A stretch of 64,000 nt of DNA from Clostridia bacterium (lineage in GTDB: Bacteria > Bacillota_A > Clostridia > TANB77 > CAG-508): the NCBI GenBank assembly GCA_022791475.1, contig JAAVZD010000013.1, forward strand, positions 3,840 to 67,839, read 5' to 3'. Shown here piece after piece: positions 55,430 through 64,000 of this stretch (positions are counted from its first letter, which is position 1; each line of letters begins with the position of its first letter). The translations under genes and the position numbers were made by a program. The notes beneath the pieces are model-generated. The model made no database searches. It worked only from the letters and a program-made list of their open reading frames with translations, and was not told the origin of the DNA.

Positions 55430-56374
55430 ATGAAAGATAAAATAACTATCAAAGATATAAAAAATAACAAAGATAAATTATCAAAAAATTTACCAAGTCT
55501 AAATATTGATAGTATTTTCTTAGAGCAAAATAGAAAGATAGATAAAATATTTTACAATGAAGAAAAACTACATGAATTAAGAAGTTGTGCCAAAATTTTA
55601 GTTGCTATGGCAGTAGGAATTGCAATAAATAAAAAATTATTAGTTGATGGTATACCACTATCACTAGATACCAAAGTATATAACAGTATTAAATATGTTG
55701 CTAATATTTCAAATAAAAGTAATATAGATAAAATTAAAAAATGGACAATAAAAGATTTACTAACGCATACAACAGGTTATGAATCTCAAATGATGTCAGA
55801 AAAATATATAAAGGATATAGAGAAACACCAGATGTTGGATTATGCATTAAACTATGAAATACCATATGAAGTAGGAAAAAGATTTGCATACAACAATGTA
55901 GAGCCTTTTATAATATCAGTATTTTTTCAAGAAGCATTTAATATTAACTTAACACAATTTATTAATGATAATATATTTGAAAAATTAAATATAACAGAAT
56001 ATAAATGGGATAACTATGGAAAATATTGCTCAGGCGCTACAGGTCTTTATATGAAACACACAGATTTTCATAAAATAGGACAGTTAATAATTGATGAAGG
56101 TATTTATAATAATATTCAAATTGTACCAAAAGAGTGGATAAATGAAATGTGTAAAACTCAGTTAGAAGTTCCATCTGCATATAAACCAGAAAGAGTTTTA
56201 CCTAAAATTGGAATAGGCTATTACACATTTATTTCAAGAGATGGATACATTTTTAGAGATGGATCAAATGGTCAATATATTATTGCAAATAAAGATAAAA
56301 ACACCTTAATTACTATAATGTCAACTGAAAAAGATATGAAAAATGTAACTGAGATTTTAAGAGATTTAATATAA
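55430..56374 (+). CDS. Beta-lactamase-fold serine hydrolase, cytoplasmic
   Basis: This 314-residue protein carries S-C-A-K in LRSCAKILVA (S-x-x-K motif, about residue 60), YNNVEP (Y-x-N) and DGSNGQY near the C-terminus in place of the K/H-T/S-G box. It lacks a signal peptide, so it acts inside the cell. That argues against beta-lactam resistance; esterase or peptidase activity is more likely. Spacing of 29 bp from the HD gene suggests co-transcription. Confidence 0.8.
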   Translation: MKDKITIKDIKNNKDKLSKNLPSLNIDSIFLEQNRKIDKIFYNEEKLHELRSCAKILVAMAVGIAINKKLLVDGIPLSLDTKVYNSIKYVANISNKSNIDKIKKWTIKDLLTHTTGYESQMMSEKYIKDIEKHQMLDYALNYEIPYEVGKRFAYNNVEPFIISVFFQEAFNINLTQFINDNIFEKLNITEYKWDNYGKYCSGATGLYMKHTDFHKIGQLIIDEGIYNNIQIVPKEWINEMCKTQLEVPSAYKPERVLPKIGIGYYTFISRDGYIFRDGSNGQYIIANKDKNTLITIMSTEKDMKNVTEILRDLI

Positions 56375-56388
56375 AGGAGAAAAGTAAA

Positions 56389-56964
56389 TTGAAATATAAA
56401 TGTATAAGTGAACAAAATGAAAAATTTATATCAATAATAAAACAAAATAGAGATTTAATGCTAATATTAGATTATATTGAATCATTAAATCTACCAAATT
56501 TTTATATTGCAGCAGGAGCAGTTTTCCAGACTATTTGGAATTACTATGATAATAAACCACTAAATTATAATATAAAAGATATAGACATTATTTATTATGA
56601 TTCTAACAATCTTTCTAAAGAACATGAAAAAAAGCTAGAATATAGCATAAGTCAATATTTTAGAGATATGAATTACGAATTTGATGTTCATAATGAGGCG
56701 AGAATGCATTTATGGAAAAAAGAAAATATAGATCAATATAAAAATTCAGAAGATGCGATAAACCAATGGATTGCTACTGTTCATGCAATTGGAATAACTA
56801 AAAAGAATAACAACATTGAAATATATGCACCTTATGGATTAAGTGATATATTTAGCAGAACAGTTAGACCAATAAAACACAAAGCAAATTCAGAAGAATT
56901 GTACAATAAAAAAGTTACAACTTGGGGAAAAAGGTTTGATAACTTAAATATAATTGAATGGTAG
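56389..56964 (+). CDS. Nucleotidyltransferase family protein (DUF925-like)
   Basis: This 191-residue protein has FYIAAGAVFQTIWNY and IKDIDIIYYDS (D-x-D metal site) in the N-terminal half, then FDVHNEARMHLW and YAPYGLSDIFSRTVRPI. The pattern is that of the NTP_transf_6/DUF925 family. The substrate is unknown. TTG start at 56389 behind AAAGGAGA, 14 bp after the previous gene. Confidence 0.82.
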   Translation: MKYKCISEQNEKFISIIKQNRDLMLILDYIESLNLPNFYIAAGAVFQTIWNYYDNKPLNYNIKDIDIIYYDSNNLSKEHEKKLEYSISQYFRDMNYEFDVHNEARMHLWKKENIDQYKNSEDAINQWIATVHAIGITKKNNNIEIYAPYGLSDIFSRTVRPIKHKANSEELYNKKVTTWGKRFDNLNIIEW

Positions 56965-57003
56965 TTAATATATAAAAGATTGGAAGAAAGGTATATAAAA
57001 AAT

Positions 57004-57456
57004 ATGAAGAAAGTTAGAAAGGCAGTAAGAGGATTTTTAATTGAAGATGGAAGAATTGTAGCTATAAAATACAAAAAAGAAATGAATAAAGATTATTATG
57101 ATATACCAGGCGGAAAAATTGAAGAAAATGAAACCTCTGTACAAGCTTCTATCCGTGAATTTAGAGAGGAAACTGGAATAGAAATAATAGACCAAAAATA
57201 TAAGGGAAATGTTATTATTGAATATCCAAATAGAATTTTTGATTTTGATATATATGTAGTTAATAAATATAAAGGAGAGCCAAAGGAATTTGAAGAAAAC
57301 TATTCGATGTGGATAGATATTCAAAAATTAATTAAAGAAGAAAAAGTCTTTCCAAGTATAAAAATATTAAAACATATATTAAATAGTGAAGAAATATCGT
57401 TAAAAATATATTGTGATGAAAGTCATAGGATAACTAATATAGAGGAGGAATTTTAA
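57004..57456 (+). CDS. NUDIX hydrolase
   Basis: This 150-residue protein has a complete Nudix box, GGKIEENETSVQASIREFRE followed by ETG, at about residues 37-59. NUDIX enzymes hydrolyse nucleoside diphosphates linked to another group. I prefer ATG 57004; a TTG at 56980 is in frame but has no better ribosome site. The stop comes one base before the next gene. Confidence 0.88.
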   Translation: MKKVRKAVRGFLIEDGRIVAIKYKKEMNKDYYDIPGGKIEENETSVQASIREFREETGIEIIDQKYKGNVIIEYPNRIFDFDIYVVNKYKGEPKEFEENYSMWIDIQKLIKEEKVFPSIKILKHILNSEEISLKIYCDESHRITNIEEEF

Positions 57457-57457
57457 T

Positions 57458-58261
57458 ATGTCAGAATACGAAGGTTACCTACAATTCGCAAAAGAAATAG
57501 CAAAAGAAGCCGGAAATATAATGAAAAAATATTTTGCAAGAAAAGATATATCATCATATAAAGGAGATAAAACAATAGTAACATTAGCAGATAAGGAAAT
57601 AAATTCATACTTAATAAAAAGAGTAAAAGAAAAATATCCAGAACACTGTGTAGATGGAGAAGAAGAACAATTTGGATAAAGTAAATATGTATGGGTTCGT
57701 GACCCGGTAGATGGAACAGCAATGTATGCAAGAAGTATTCCAGTAGCAGTATTTTCACTTGCACTAGTAATAGATGGAGTATCAACTGTGGGAGTAATTT
57801 ATGATCCATTTACAGAAAATATGTATACAGCAATAAAAGGAAGCGGAGCATATCAAAATGGAGAAAAAATAACAGTTAATAATTATGAGCTAGAAGATAT
57901 GAAAAGTGTATCGCACTTTGATTTATGGCCAGAGGCAGACTATGATATATCAAGTGCATTACAAGAACTAGGTAGGAAAACATATTTCATAGGGCTAGGA
58001 AGTATAATTAGAGCATGTACATGTGTAGCAAGTGGAGAATTTATTCTAGCAATATTTCCAGGTACAACACATAAAAACTGTGATATAGCTGCAGCAAAAG
58101 TAATTGTAGAAGAAGCAGGAGGAAAAGTTACAGATTTATTTGGAAATGAACAAAGATATGATAGAAACATAAATGGAGCTGTTATAAGTAATGAAAAAGT
58201 ACATGATGAAGTAATTAGAACAATTAGGAAACATTTAGAAAATAAAGGGTATAATAAATAA
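57458..58261 (+). pseudogene. Inositol monophosphatase family protein, interrupted by an in-frame TAA
   Basis: The frame 57458-58261 (268 codons) encodes an inositol monophosphatase-like protein: EAGNIMKKYF, VDGEEEQFG, then TAA at 57677, then KYVWVRDPVDGTAMYARSIP (metal site D-P-x-D-G-T) and GAYQNGEKI. The stop falls between the conserved acidic loop and the DPVDGT motif with no frame change, so one base change would restore it. A downstream start at ATG 57722 would lack the metal site. Either a recent nonsense mutation or a read error. Confidence 0.85.
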
Positions 58262-58266
58262 AAATT

Positions 58267-58310
58267 AAACTAAAAACTCACACATTATAGATATGTGTGA
58301 GTTTTAGTTT
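58267..58310 (+). terminator. Terminator after the inositol monophosphatase pseudogene
   Basis: AAACTAAAAACTCACACA pairs with TGTGTGAGTTTTAGTTT around a short loop. It separates the enzyme run from the methyltransferase cassette. Confidence 0.82.
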
Positions 58311-58455
58311 AAAATTTAAAAATAATATATAAAGAAAGACAAGAATATATCAAAAATTTAATAATTAATAAATATAACTTTTTGAAATAAAGTATTGATA
58401 TCATAAAAAAAATTATATATAATAGCCATAGATAATTACATATAAGGTGGAATAT

Positions 58456-59916
58456 ATGAACGACGAATGTAAAAAGAAATGTCAAATATTTACTCCAAAA
58501 GAGAATGTGATACAATTATTGAATTGGGTAGGATATAAAAAAAATCTATATGGAAAGAAAATAATTGAGAACTCTTGTGGGGATGGACAAATATTAATAG
58601 AAATAGTAAATAGATACATTAAAGATTGTATAAAAAATAATATGGATTTAAGCCAAATAAAAATTGGATTAGAAAATGACATATATGGAGCAGAAATCGA
58701 TCCAATTCATTATAAAAAATGTATTAATAATATAAATAACATAGCACGAAAATATAATATTATAAATGTGAATTGGAATATTATACAAAAGGATATACTA
58801 AAAGAAAAATTAAATATAAAATTTGATTATGTAGTAGGAAATCCACCATATATAAAATATAAATTATTAGATGAAGATACTAGGAAATTTGTTAGGGAGA
58901 ATTTTGAAGTATGTTCAATAGGAAAATTTGATTATTGTTATGCATTTATTGAAAATGGAATAAAAAGCTTAAAAGAAAATGGTAAAATGGCTTATTTAAT
59001 TCCTAATAGTATATTTAAAAATGTATTTGCGCAAAAATTAAGGGAATATATAAAAATTAATTTAACAGATATATATGATTATACTACTGAAAAACTATTT
59101 ACAAGGAAGAACCTTGAAAGTATAGATAAAGACATTCTTACTTCTTCAGCAGTTATTATAATAGATAAAAACACAAAAACAAAAAGTATTAATTATCACG
59201 ATATTGTAAATAATAGAGAGATAAAAATTATTAAACGAGATTTGAAGGATAAGTGGATGTTTAATAAAAACTATGATATAGAAGAACAAAATACAGAAAT
59301 AAAATTTGGAGATTATTTTAAAGCATCAAATACAATTGCCACACTATATAATAAAGCATTTGTAATAAGTAATTATCATGAAGAAGAAGAATATATAATA
59401 ACCAAAGATAACTATAAAATAGAAAAAACAATATTAAGGGAAGCAGTTAGCCCAAGAAGTTTAAACAATGGACAAAAGGAAATGATTATATTTCCCTATT
59501 ACTTTAAAAATGGAAATTTAATTAAATACACAGAAGAAGAAATGAAAACAAAATTCAAATATGCATATGAATATTTAAATACACATAAAAAAAAGCTATT
59601 AGAAAGAAAATCCGATATAAGTGCAAAATGGTATGAATATGGAAGAAGCCAAGCTATTAGTCAATCAAATAAAAATAAATTATTAGTATCAACAGTAATA
59701 ACAAAAAGGGTAAAGGTATATGATTTATCAAGTGAGACAATACCATATTCTGGAATATATATTACAAGTGATGAAGAAAATCTTAATAGAGCAAAAGAAA
59801 TATTGGAGAGTGAAGAATTTTTACAATATGTCAAAAACATAGGTATAAATGCAAGTGGAGAATCAATTAGAATAACAAGTAAGGATATTAATAATTATAA
59901 GATTACCATAATATAA
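58456..59916 (+). CDS. N6-adenine DNA methyltransferase (first gene of the four-gene cassette)
   Basis: This 486-residue protein has SAM motif I ENSCGDGQIL (38-47) and catalytic N129-P-P-Y132. A C-terminal half (about 250-486) follows, of the kind that recognises DNA in Eco57I/TaqI-like enzymes. There is no nuclease motif of its own. ATG 58456 lies after AAGGTGG; GTG 58447 overlaps that site. Fifteen bases separate it from the GHKL gene. It is likely to mark host DNA as self. Confidence 0.86.
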   Translation: MNDECKKKCQIFTPKENVIQLLNWVGYKKNLYGKKIIENSCGDGQILIEIVNRYIKDCIKNNMDLSQIKIGLENDIYGAEIDPIHYKKCINNINNIARKYNIINVNWNIIQKDILKEKLNIKFDYVVGNPPYIKYKLLDEDTRKFVRENFEVCSIGKFDYCYAFIENGIKSLKENGKMAYLIPNSIFKNVFAQKLREYIKINLTDIYDYTTEKLFTRKNLESIDKDILTSSAVIIIDKNTKTKSINYHDIVNNREIKIIKRDLKDKWMFNKNYDIEEQNTEIKFGDYFKASNTIATLYNKAFVISNYHEEEEYIITKDNYKIEKTILREAVSPRSLNNGQKEMIIFPYYFKNGNLIKYTEEEMKTKFKYAYEYLNTHKKKLLERKSDISAKWYEYGRSQAISQSNKNKLLVSTVITKRVKVYDLSSETIPYSGIYITSDEENLNRAKEILESEEFLQYVKNIGINASGESIRITSKDINNYKITII

Positions 59917-59931
59917 AGGAAGTAATAAAAA

Positions 59932-62403
59932 ATGAAGCAAATAGAATTTAAGGTAAGTGCTAAAGCAGCCAGATTAATAGGAAGAGAAAATATATCAGAT
60001 GTTGATGGAGCAATGGTGGAATTAATAAAGAATGCATATGATGCTGATGCAGACTGTGTTTTTGTAAAATTTGACATGCCATTTCCAAATATACCAAATA
60101 AAGTTGATATAAAAATGCTAGAGGAAAACTTTAATCAGAAAGAATTAAAAGAGATCCTAAAATATTATAATAAAGATAAACAAAAATGCACAAGAAAAAG
60201 TAATTTGGAAAATGAAGATATATTAAAATTACAAGAGTTATTCTTTAAGAAAAATAGAATTATAATAATTGATAATGGGACAGGAATGACAGAGAAAATA
60301 ATTAATACATCATGGATGAATATAGGTACAAGTGATAAGGAAAAAAATGCATATAGTAAGAAAGGAAGAATAAAAACAGGTGCAAAAGGAATAGGAAGAT
60401 TTGCACTAGAAAAATTATCATTAAATACAGAAGTATATACTAAATCGGCAAATGATGAATTAATATATTGGAATATTGATTGGAGACAATTTGATAATAA
60501 AGAATTACTTAATGAAATAAAAGCAACTATTGATAAAAGAGATGAAAAATATGGAAATATAGTAAAAGAAATAGCACAAGAAGAATTCAAATTAATACAA
60601 AAAGAAAAATGGGATACGGGGACAATAATAATATTGAATCCAACAAGAGAAGCATGGACAGAGAGGTTATTTAAAAAAGTAAATTTAAACATGCAAAGTA
60701 TAAATCCACTAGGTTCATCAGATAAATTTGATGTATGGATAAGAAATTCAAATAATCCAGAATTAAACTTTCATACAGAAGGATTAGAAATTAATAAATC
60801 AGAATATGATTATAGAATAAAAGCAAACTTTGATGGTAATAATATAAATGTGACACTAGAAAGAAACGAAGTAGATATAGATAAAAACATAGGTAGTATA
60901 ATAGTAGAAAATAAAGAATACAAATTAGATATAGATGAATTTTGGAATAGAGAAGCTTTTAAAAATAATAATTATAGAAGAGAACAATATAATAAAGAAA
61001 TAAAAACAACATTAAATTTAGAAGATATATTAAAAGATGAAGATATAGAAAAAGCTAAAGGATTAGGTTCATTTGCACTAGATTTATACTTCTTGAAAAG
61101 TGGTAATAGTGATTTTGATATTATAAAGAAAATAAAAGTAAGCAATAGGAAAAAGTTACTAAATAAGTTTTCAGGAGTAAAACTATATAGGGATAACTTT
61201 AAAGTAAGGCCATATGGTGATGAAGGACCAATGTATGATTGGTTAAATTTAGGAGGAAGATCTGCAAGTAGTCCAGCTGGTGTTAGTCACCCAAAGGGGA
61301 AGTGGAGAGTGGAACCATACCAACTAATTGGATGTATAAATATTGGAAGATTTCAAAATAAAAACTTAACAGATATGGCTAATAGAGAGCAATTGGCATT
61401 GAATGAATCTTATTATATATTTGTTGATTTAATACAAAAAATATTAGAAGTATTCGAATATGATAGACAATATATATATAGAGAATATGGATTATGGATT
61501 AAACAAAAGGAAGAAAAAATATCTAAAAAGAATTCTATAATAAAATCTGTAATTAACGAAAAAGAAAAAAAGACAAATGCAGAAGAATATGATAGAGAAT
61601 ATGATAGAGAATATACAAAAGAAGATTATAAAGATACTGTTTATAATATGGCTAAAGAGTCCGAAGAAGAATTAAAAACAGCACAAATATTAATGTCATT
61701 TAGTTCAGCAGGAATAATAACTAATACTTTTTCACATGAAATTGGAAGAATATCAACAGAGGTGGGAAGTAGAACACAACAACTAGAAGCATGCCTAAAT
61801 TACATTTTTGGAGAAAGAGGATATATAGGTGATAATGATTTTAATCCATACATAGTATTAAATGAAATGCGAAATACAGATCATCTATTAGATAGTTGGA
61901 TATCTACAATTATGAATTCTGTACAACAAGGAAATTTTAAAAGAACAAATATAAGATTAGAAGACTTCTTAAACAAAATAGAAAAAATATGGGAGCCCTT
62001 AATGGACAAAAAATATATAACTCTACACCATAGTACTAATAATGAAGATTGCTATATAAATATTTCAGAAGTAGATTTATATTTGATATTTAATAACTTT
62101 TATTTAAATTCTGCATGGTTTTTAGAAAAGGTAAAAGATAATGTTAGAAATATAAATATAACTATAGATGCACAAAAAGACAAGACAGAAATTATACTAG
62201 AAAATAATGGACCTGCTTTAGATGAAAAATATAAAAGTAATCCAGATAAAATATTTGAAGCAGGAGAAACATCAAAAGAGGATAATAAAGGTACAGGACT
62301 TGGATTATGGATTTGCAAAGAGGTTGTAAATAGAAATTTTGGCGAAATACATACTATTAATGAAGAAGAAGGTTTTAAAATAAAAATATCTTTACCAAAC
62401 TAG
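59932..62403 (+). CDS. Double-GHKL protein: MORC-like ATPase fused to a histidine-kinase core
   Basis: This 823-residue soluble protein carries two ATP-binding GHKL modules. The first (about 25-165) has VELIKNAYDADAD, IIDNGTGM and TGAKGIGRFALEKLS, as in MORC/MutL/Hsp90-like ATPases. The second is a histidine-kinase module with an H-box-like FSHEIGRI (about 600-607), NNFYLNSAWFL, ENNGPALD and GTGLGLWICKEV (about 785-796). There is no membrane helix, so the signal is cytoplasmic. The next gene encodes a receiver domain, 10 bp downstream. The fusion suggests an ATP-driven sensor that signals by phosphorelay. Confidence 0.84.
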   Translation: MKQIEFKVSAKAARLIGRENISDVDGAMVELIKNAYDADADCVFVKFDMPFPNIPNKVDIKMLEENFNQKELKEILKYYNKDKQKCTRKSNLENEDILKLQELFFKKNRIIIIDNGTGMTEKIINTSWMNIGTSDKEKNAYSKKGRIKTGAKGIGRFALEKLSLNTEVYTKSANDELIYWNIDWRQFDNKELLNEIKATIDKRDEKYGNIVKEIAQEEFKLIQKEKWDTGTIIILNPTREAWTERLFKKVNLNMQSINPLGSSDKFDVWIRNSNNPELNFHTEGLEINKSEYDYRIKANFDGNNINVTLERNEVDIDKNIGSIIVENKEYKLDIDEFWNREAFKNNNYRREQYNKEIKTTLNLEDILKDEDIEKAKGLGSFALDLYFLKSGNSDFDIIKKIKVSNRKKLLNKFSGVKLYRDNFKVRPYGDEGPMYDWLNLGGRSASSPAGVSHPKGKWRVEPYQLIGCINIGRFQNKNLTDMANREQLALNESYYIFVDLIQKILEVFEYDRQYIYREYGLWIKQKEEKISKKNSIIKSVINEKEKKTNAEEYDREYDREYTKEDYKDTVYNMAKESEEELKTAQILMSFSSAGIITNTFSHEIGRISTEVGSRTQQLEACLNYIFGERGYIGDNDFNPYIVLNEMRNTDHLLDSWISTIMNSVQQGNFKRTNIRLEDFLNKIEKIWEPLMDKKYITLHHSTNNEDCYINISEVDLYLIFNNFYLNSAWFLEKVKDNVRNINITIDAQKDKTEIILENNGPALDEKYKSNPDKIFEAGETSKEDNKGTGLGLWICKEVVNRNFGEIHTINEEEGFKIKISLPN

Positions 62404-62413
62404 GAGGTTAAAA

Positions 62414-63073
62414 ATGTATAAAATAGGCTTAATTGATGATGAGTTAAATGAATTAATGAAAATAAGAAGGACTATAAAAACAAATGCTCCAAAAGATATT
62501 AAATTTGAATTTAAAGAATATGAGTTGAAAATAGAAAGTGATGATTTGATGAAACAAATAGCAAATCAAGTTATTTCTGATATAAAAAATAATAATATAA
62601 ATGCTCTTATTATAGATTATAAAATTATGATTGAGACGGAAAAATTAGAAGGTACAGAGATATTGAAGCGAATATTACAATTTGCACCAAATTTTCCAGT
62701 AGTAATATTAACAGATGTAATAGAAGATAGTGTAGCACATGATTTCGTTGATCCTGACAAAGTATATAAGAAAAGTCAATTCTTTAAAGTTTTTGAAGAT
62801 TATTCTAAGCAAAAAATATTAAATTTATTTAGAAATATGCAAAGATATGTAAATACTAGAAGTTCATTAGAACAAGAATTAGAAGAATTAAAAAAGAGCA
62901 TAGATAAAGAAGGAACGAAACAAGAGACGGTAAATAAAATTGTTAGTGTAGAAAGTGAGTTAGATAAGCTATGTCCTACAAGTCAATCACAAATTGAAAA
63001 AGTATTTGATGCTAAAAAAGTAAAAGAAATATTAGAGATATTGGAAAAAGCTAATAAATTAATGGAGAAATAA
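62414..63073 (+). CDS. Response-regulator-like receiver protein with coiled coil
   Basis: This 219-residue protein has the receiver residues D8-D9-E10, D68 (LIIDYK) as phospho-acceptor, T100-D101 (VVILTD) and K119/K120 (VYKKS). An insertion of about 20 residues precedes the D68 strand. The C-terminal 80 residues are a charged coiled coil with no DNA-binding domain. It is placed between the kinase and the HNH gene (one base apart), so it probably passes the signal to the nuclease by contact. Confidence 0.82.
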   Translation: MYKIGLIDDELNELMKIRRTIKTNAPKDIKFEFKEYELKIESDDLMKQIANQVISDIKNNNINALIIDYKIMIETEKLEGTEILKRILQFAPNFPVVILTDVIEDSVAHDFVDPDKVYKKSQFFKVFEDYSKQKILNLFRNMQRYVNTRSSLEQELEELKKSIDKEGTKQETVNKIVSVESELDKLCPTSQSQIEKVFDAKKVKEILEILEKANKLMEK

Positions 63074-63074
63074 G

Positions 63075-63710
63075 ATGAAGTATAAAAATTTTAGGGATTT
63101 TAGAATTAGAAGAACTTGTGATAAAAAATATAAAACATGTGAACCATATAGGAAATATTTACAAAAAGATTTTAAACATAGATGCGCTTATTGTAATACA
63201 CTAGATTTTATAGTTAAACCATTATCATATCATATAGAACATTATATACCACGTGATACTTTTAAGAAGAAAAAACCTGAATTAGAAACATCATATAACA
63301 ATTTAATGTATGCATGTCCAAAATGTAATCAAAAGAAAGGGGAACTATTCGAAGGAGATAACGAATTAGAAAGATTAGATAATGATTTATTTTATAATCC
63401 TGTTAATGTAGATTATAACGAAATTTTTTATAGAGATGAATATGGTACTATTGGATCAAATGATGAAAAAGGAAGGAATATGATAACTTTACTAGAATTA
63501 TATAAACCAATATATAATATAGCTTGGTTATTAGATGAAATAATTGTTACAAGAGAAGAAATAAAAAATAAATTGGAAAAATTAGATGATGATAATATAA
63601 GGAAAGAATTACAAGAAGCACTAAATAAAATAAATAATTATTATATAGAAGTTGATACAGTCTTCAAAAATAATTATTATAATAGTACATATAAGCTAAA
63701 AGATCTATAG
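63075..63710 (+). CDS. HNH endonuclease (effector of the cassette)
   Basis: This 211-residue protein has the zinc HNH form C37-x2-C40, HIEHYIPR with H56, NNLMYACPKCNQKKG with N76 and C81-x2-C84. The C-terminus is helical. It starts one base after the receiver gene's stop, so expression is tightly coupled. Expected to cut DNA when the kinase and receiver proteins are triggered. It is not closely similar to the PtuB-like HNH at 32862 beyond the core motif. Confidence 0.86.
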   Translation: MKYKNFRDFRIRRTCDKKYKTCEPYRKYLQKDFKHRCAYCNTLDFIVKPLSYHIEHYIPRDTFKKKKPELETSYNNLMYACPKCNQKKGELFEGDNELERLDNDLFYNPVNVDYNEIFYRDEYGTIGSNDEKGRNMITLLELYKPIYNIAWLLDEIIVTREEIKNKLEKLDDDNIRKELQEALNKINNYYIEVDTVFKNNYYNSTYKLKDL

Positions 63711-63729
63711 GGATTTTTTGAGCTAGACT

Positions 63730-63758
63730 AAAGGAATCCTAATTTTAGGGTTCCTTTA
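63730..63758 (+). terminator. Terminator closing the four-gene cassette
   Basis: AAAGGAATCCTAA pairs with TTAGGGTTCCTTT around TTT. Confidence 0.75.
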
Positions 63759-63914
63759 TTAAGTTTAATACAAGAAAAGTTTATAAATTAAGATTAAAAA
63801 TGTAGAAATTATTGTTTAAATGAAAAATGTATGATATAAGATATATTATAAGTACATGGAAAATATAGGTTTACAATAGATATGTCACACCTAATAAGAA
63901 AAATAAAATATTGA

Positions 63915-63980
63915 AGGAAGTACCAAAAAATGATAAAGTTAGTTTAACGACAAATTAACAAATATCAGGAGGTACTTCCT
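63915..63980 (+). promoter_or_regulatory. Long-range hairpin that includes the ribosome site of the next gene
   Basis: AGGAAGTACC at 63915-63924 is exactly inverted as GGTACTTCCT at 63971-63980, which touches the AGGAGGT ribosome site (63967-63973) and directly precedes the ATG. If formed in RNA it would hide part of the ribosome site. This type of control is common before transposase genes. Confidence 0.5.
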
Positions 63981-64000
63981 ATGGGAAATAGTATAACACA
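63981..64000 (+). CDS. Start of a gene cut by the window edge
   Basis: ATG 63981, eight bases after AGGAGGT, reads MGNSIT before the window ends. Too short to identify. A transposase is possible given the leader hairpin, but this is a guess. Confidence 0.45.

Noticed and set aside
55430..56374. Beta-lactam resistance enzyme
   Set aside because: No signal peptide and a non-standard third motif, so the protein is a cytoplasmic serine hydrolase with unknown substrate.
60165..60692. 175-codon minus-strand frame opposite the GHKL gene
   Set aside because: Low-complexity Phe/Ser/Ile composition and a well-supported gene on the plus strand.

Overview
The window is about 28-30 % GC and reads as the chromosome of a low-GC member of the Bacillota, probably an uncultured gut Clostridia. 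The evidence is dense forward-strand gene packing, AGGAGG-type ribosome sites, frequent TTG/GTG starts, and typical clostridial families (VanW, LCP, S11 carboxypeptidase, ABC-F of the YkpA type, Gld-type ABC cluster, pilin-like leaders). The exact lineage cannot be fixed from sequence alone.

Layout. 1-31,250 is mostly core or ordinary chromosome: cell envelope (VanW, LCP, D-Ala-D-Ala carboxypeptidase), ion transport (CorA, GDT1 family), translation and RNA (tRNA-Lys, -Arg, -Ser, tadA, a TtcA-like enzyme, SRP RNA, ABC-F, Tex) and replication or repair (dnaX-ybaB-recR, comEA). Short dispersed palindromic repeats lie between these genes. 31,289-53,716 is an integrated element in the initiator tRNA-fMet gene, with a 46-47 bp direct repeat of the tRNA 3' half at its two ends. 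It carries a tyrosine integrase, a CI-like regulator, an excisionase-like protein, phage-type replication genes and a large defence cargo: Septu-like PtuAB, a complete type I restriction-modification operon with extra genes, RloAB, and a YobI-type giant NTPase. 53,964-58,261 is a run of small enzymes (UDG, HD, beta-lactamase fold, nucleotidyltransferase, NUDIX, broken inositol monophosphatase). 58,456-63,710 is a compact four-gene cassette: DNA adenine methyltransferase, double-GHKL/histidine kinase, receiver protein, HNH nuclease. It looks like a phosphorelay-controlled restriction or defence system.

The most striking signal is in codon use. By my manual scan of all genes on both strands, the codon CGG occurs in frame only six times. 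Four of these are exactly where a +1 frame switch is needed to restore a full-length protein (6369 in a duplicated-domain protein, 15146 in YbaB, 30170 in ComEA, 34483 on the minus strand in PtuA). In each case skipping the C and reading GGA/GGT as glycine restores the conserved protein; in YbaB it gives the family-typical NIPG-type C-terminus. The other two CGG codons are both in one unknown gene (9416-9997). CGT, CGC and CGA are used normally. This fits CGG being an unassigned or starved codon that promotes +1 frameshifting. TadA, encoded here, makes the inosine anticodon that reads CGU/CGC/CGA but not CGG. The alternatives, sequencing error or coincident mutation, must be excluded.

Two further defects do not follow that rule: a RelE/HigB-type toxin with a missing base, and the inositol monophosphatase with an in-frame TAA.
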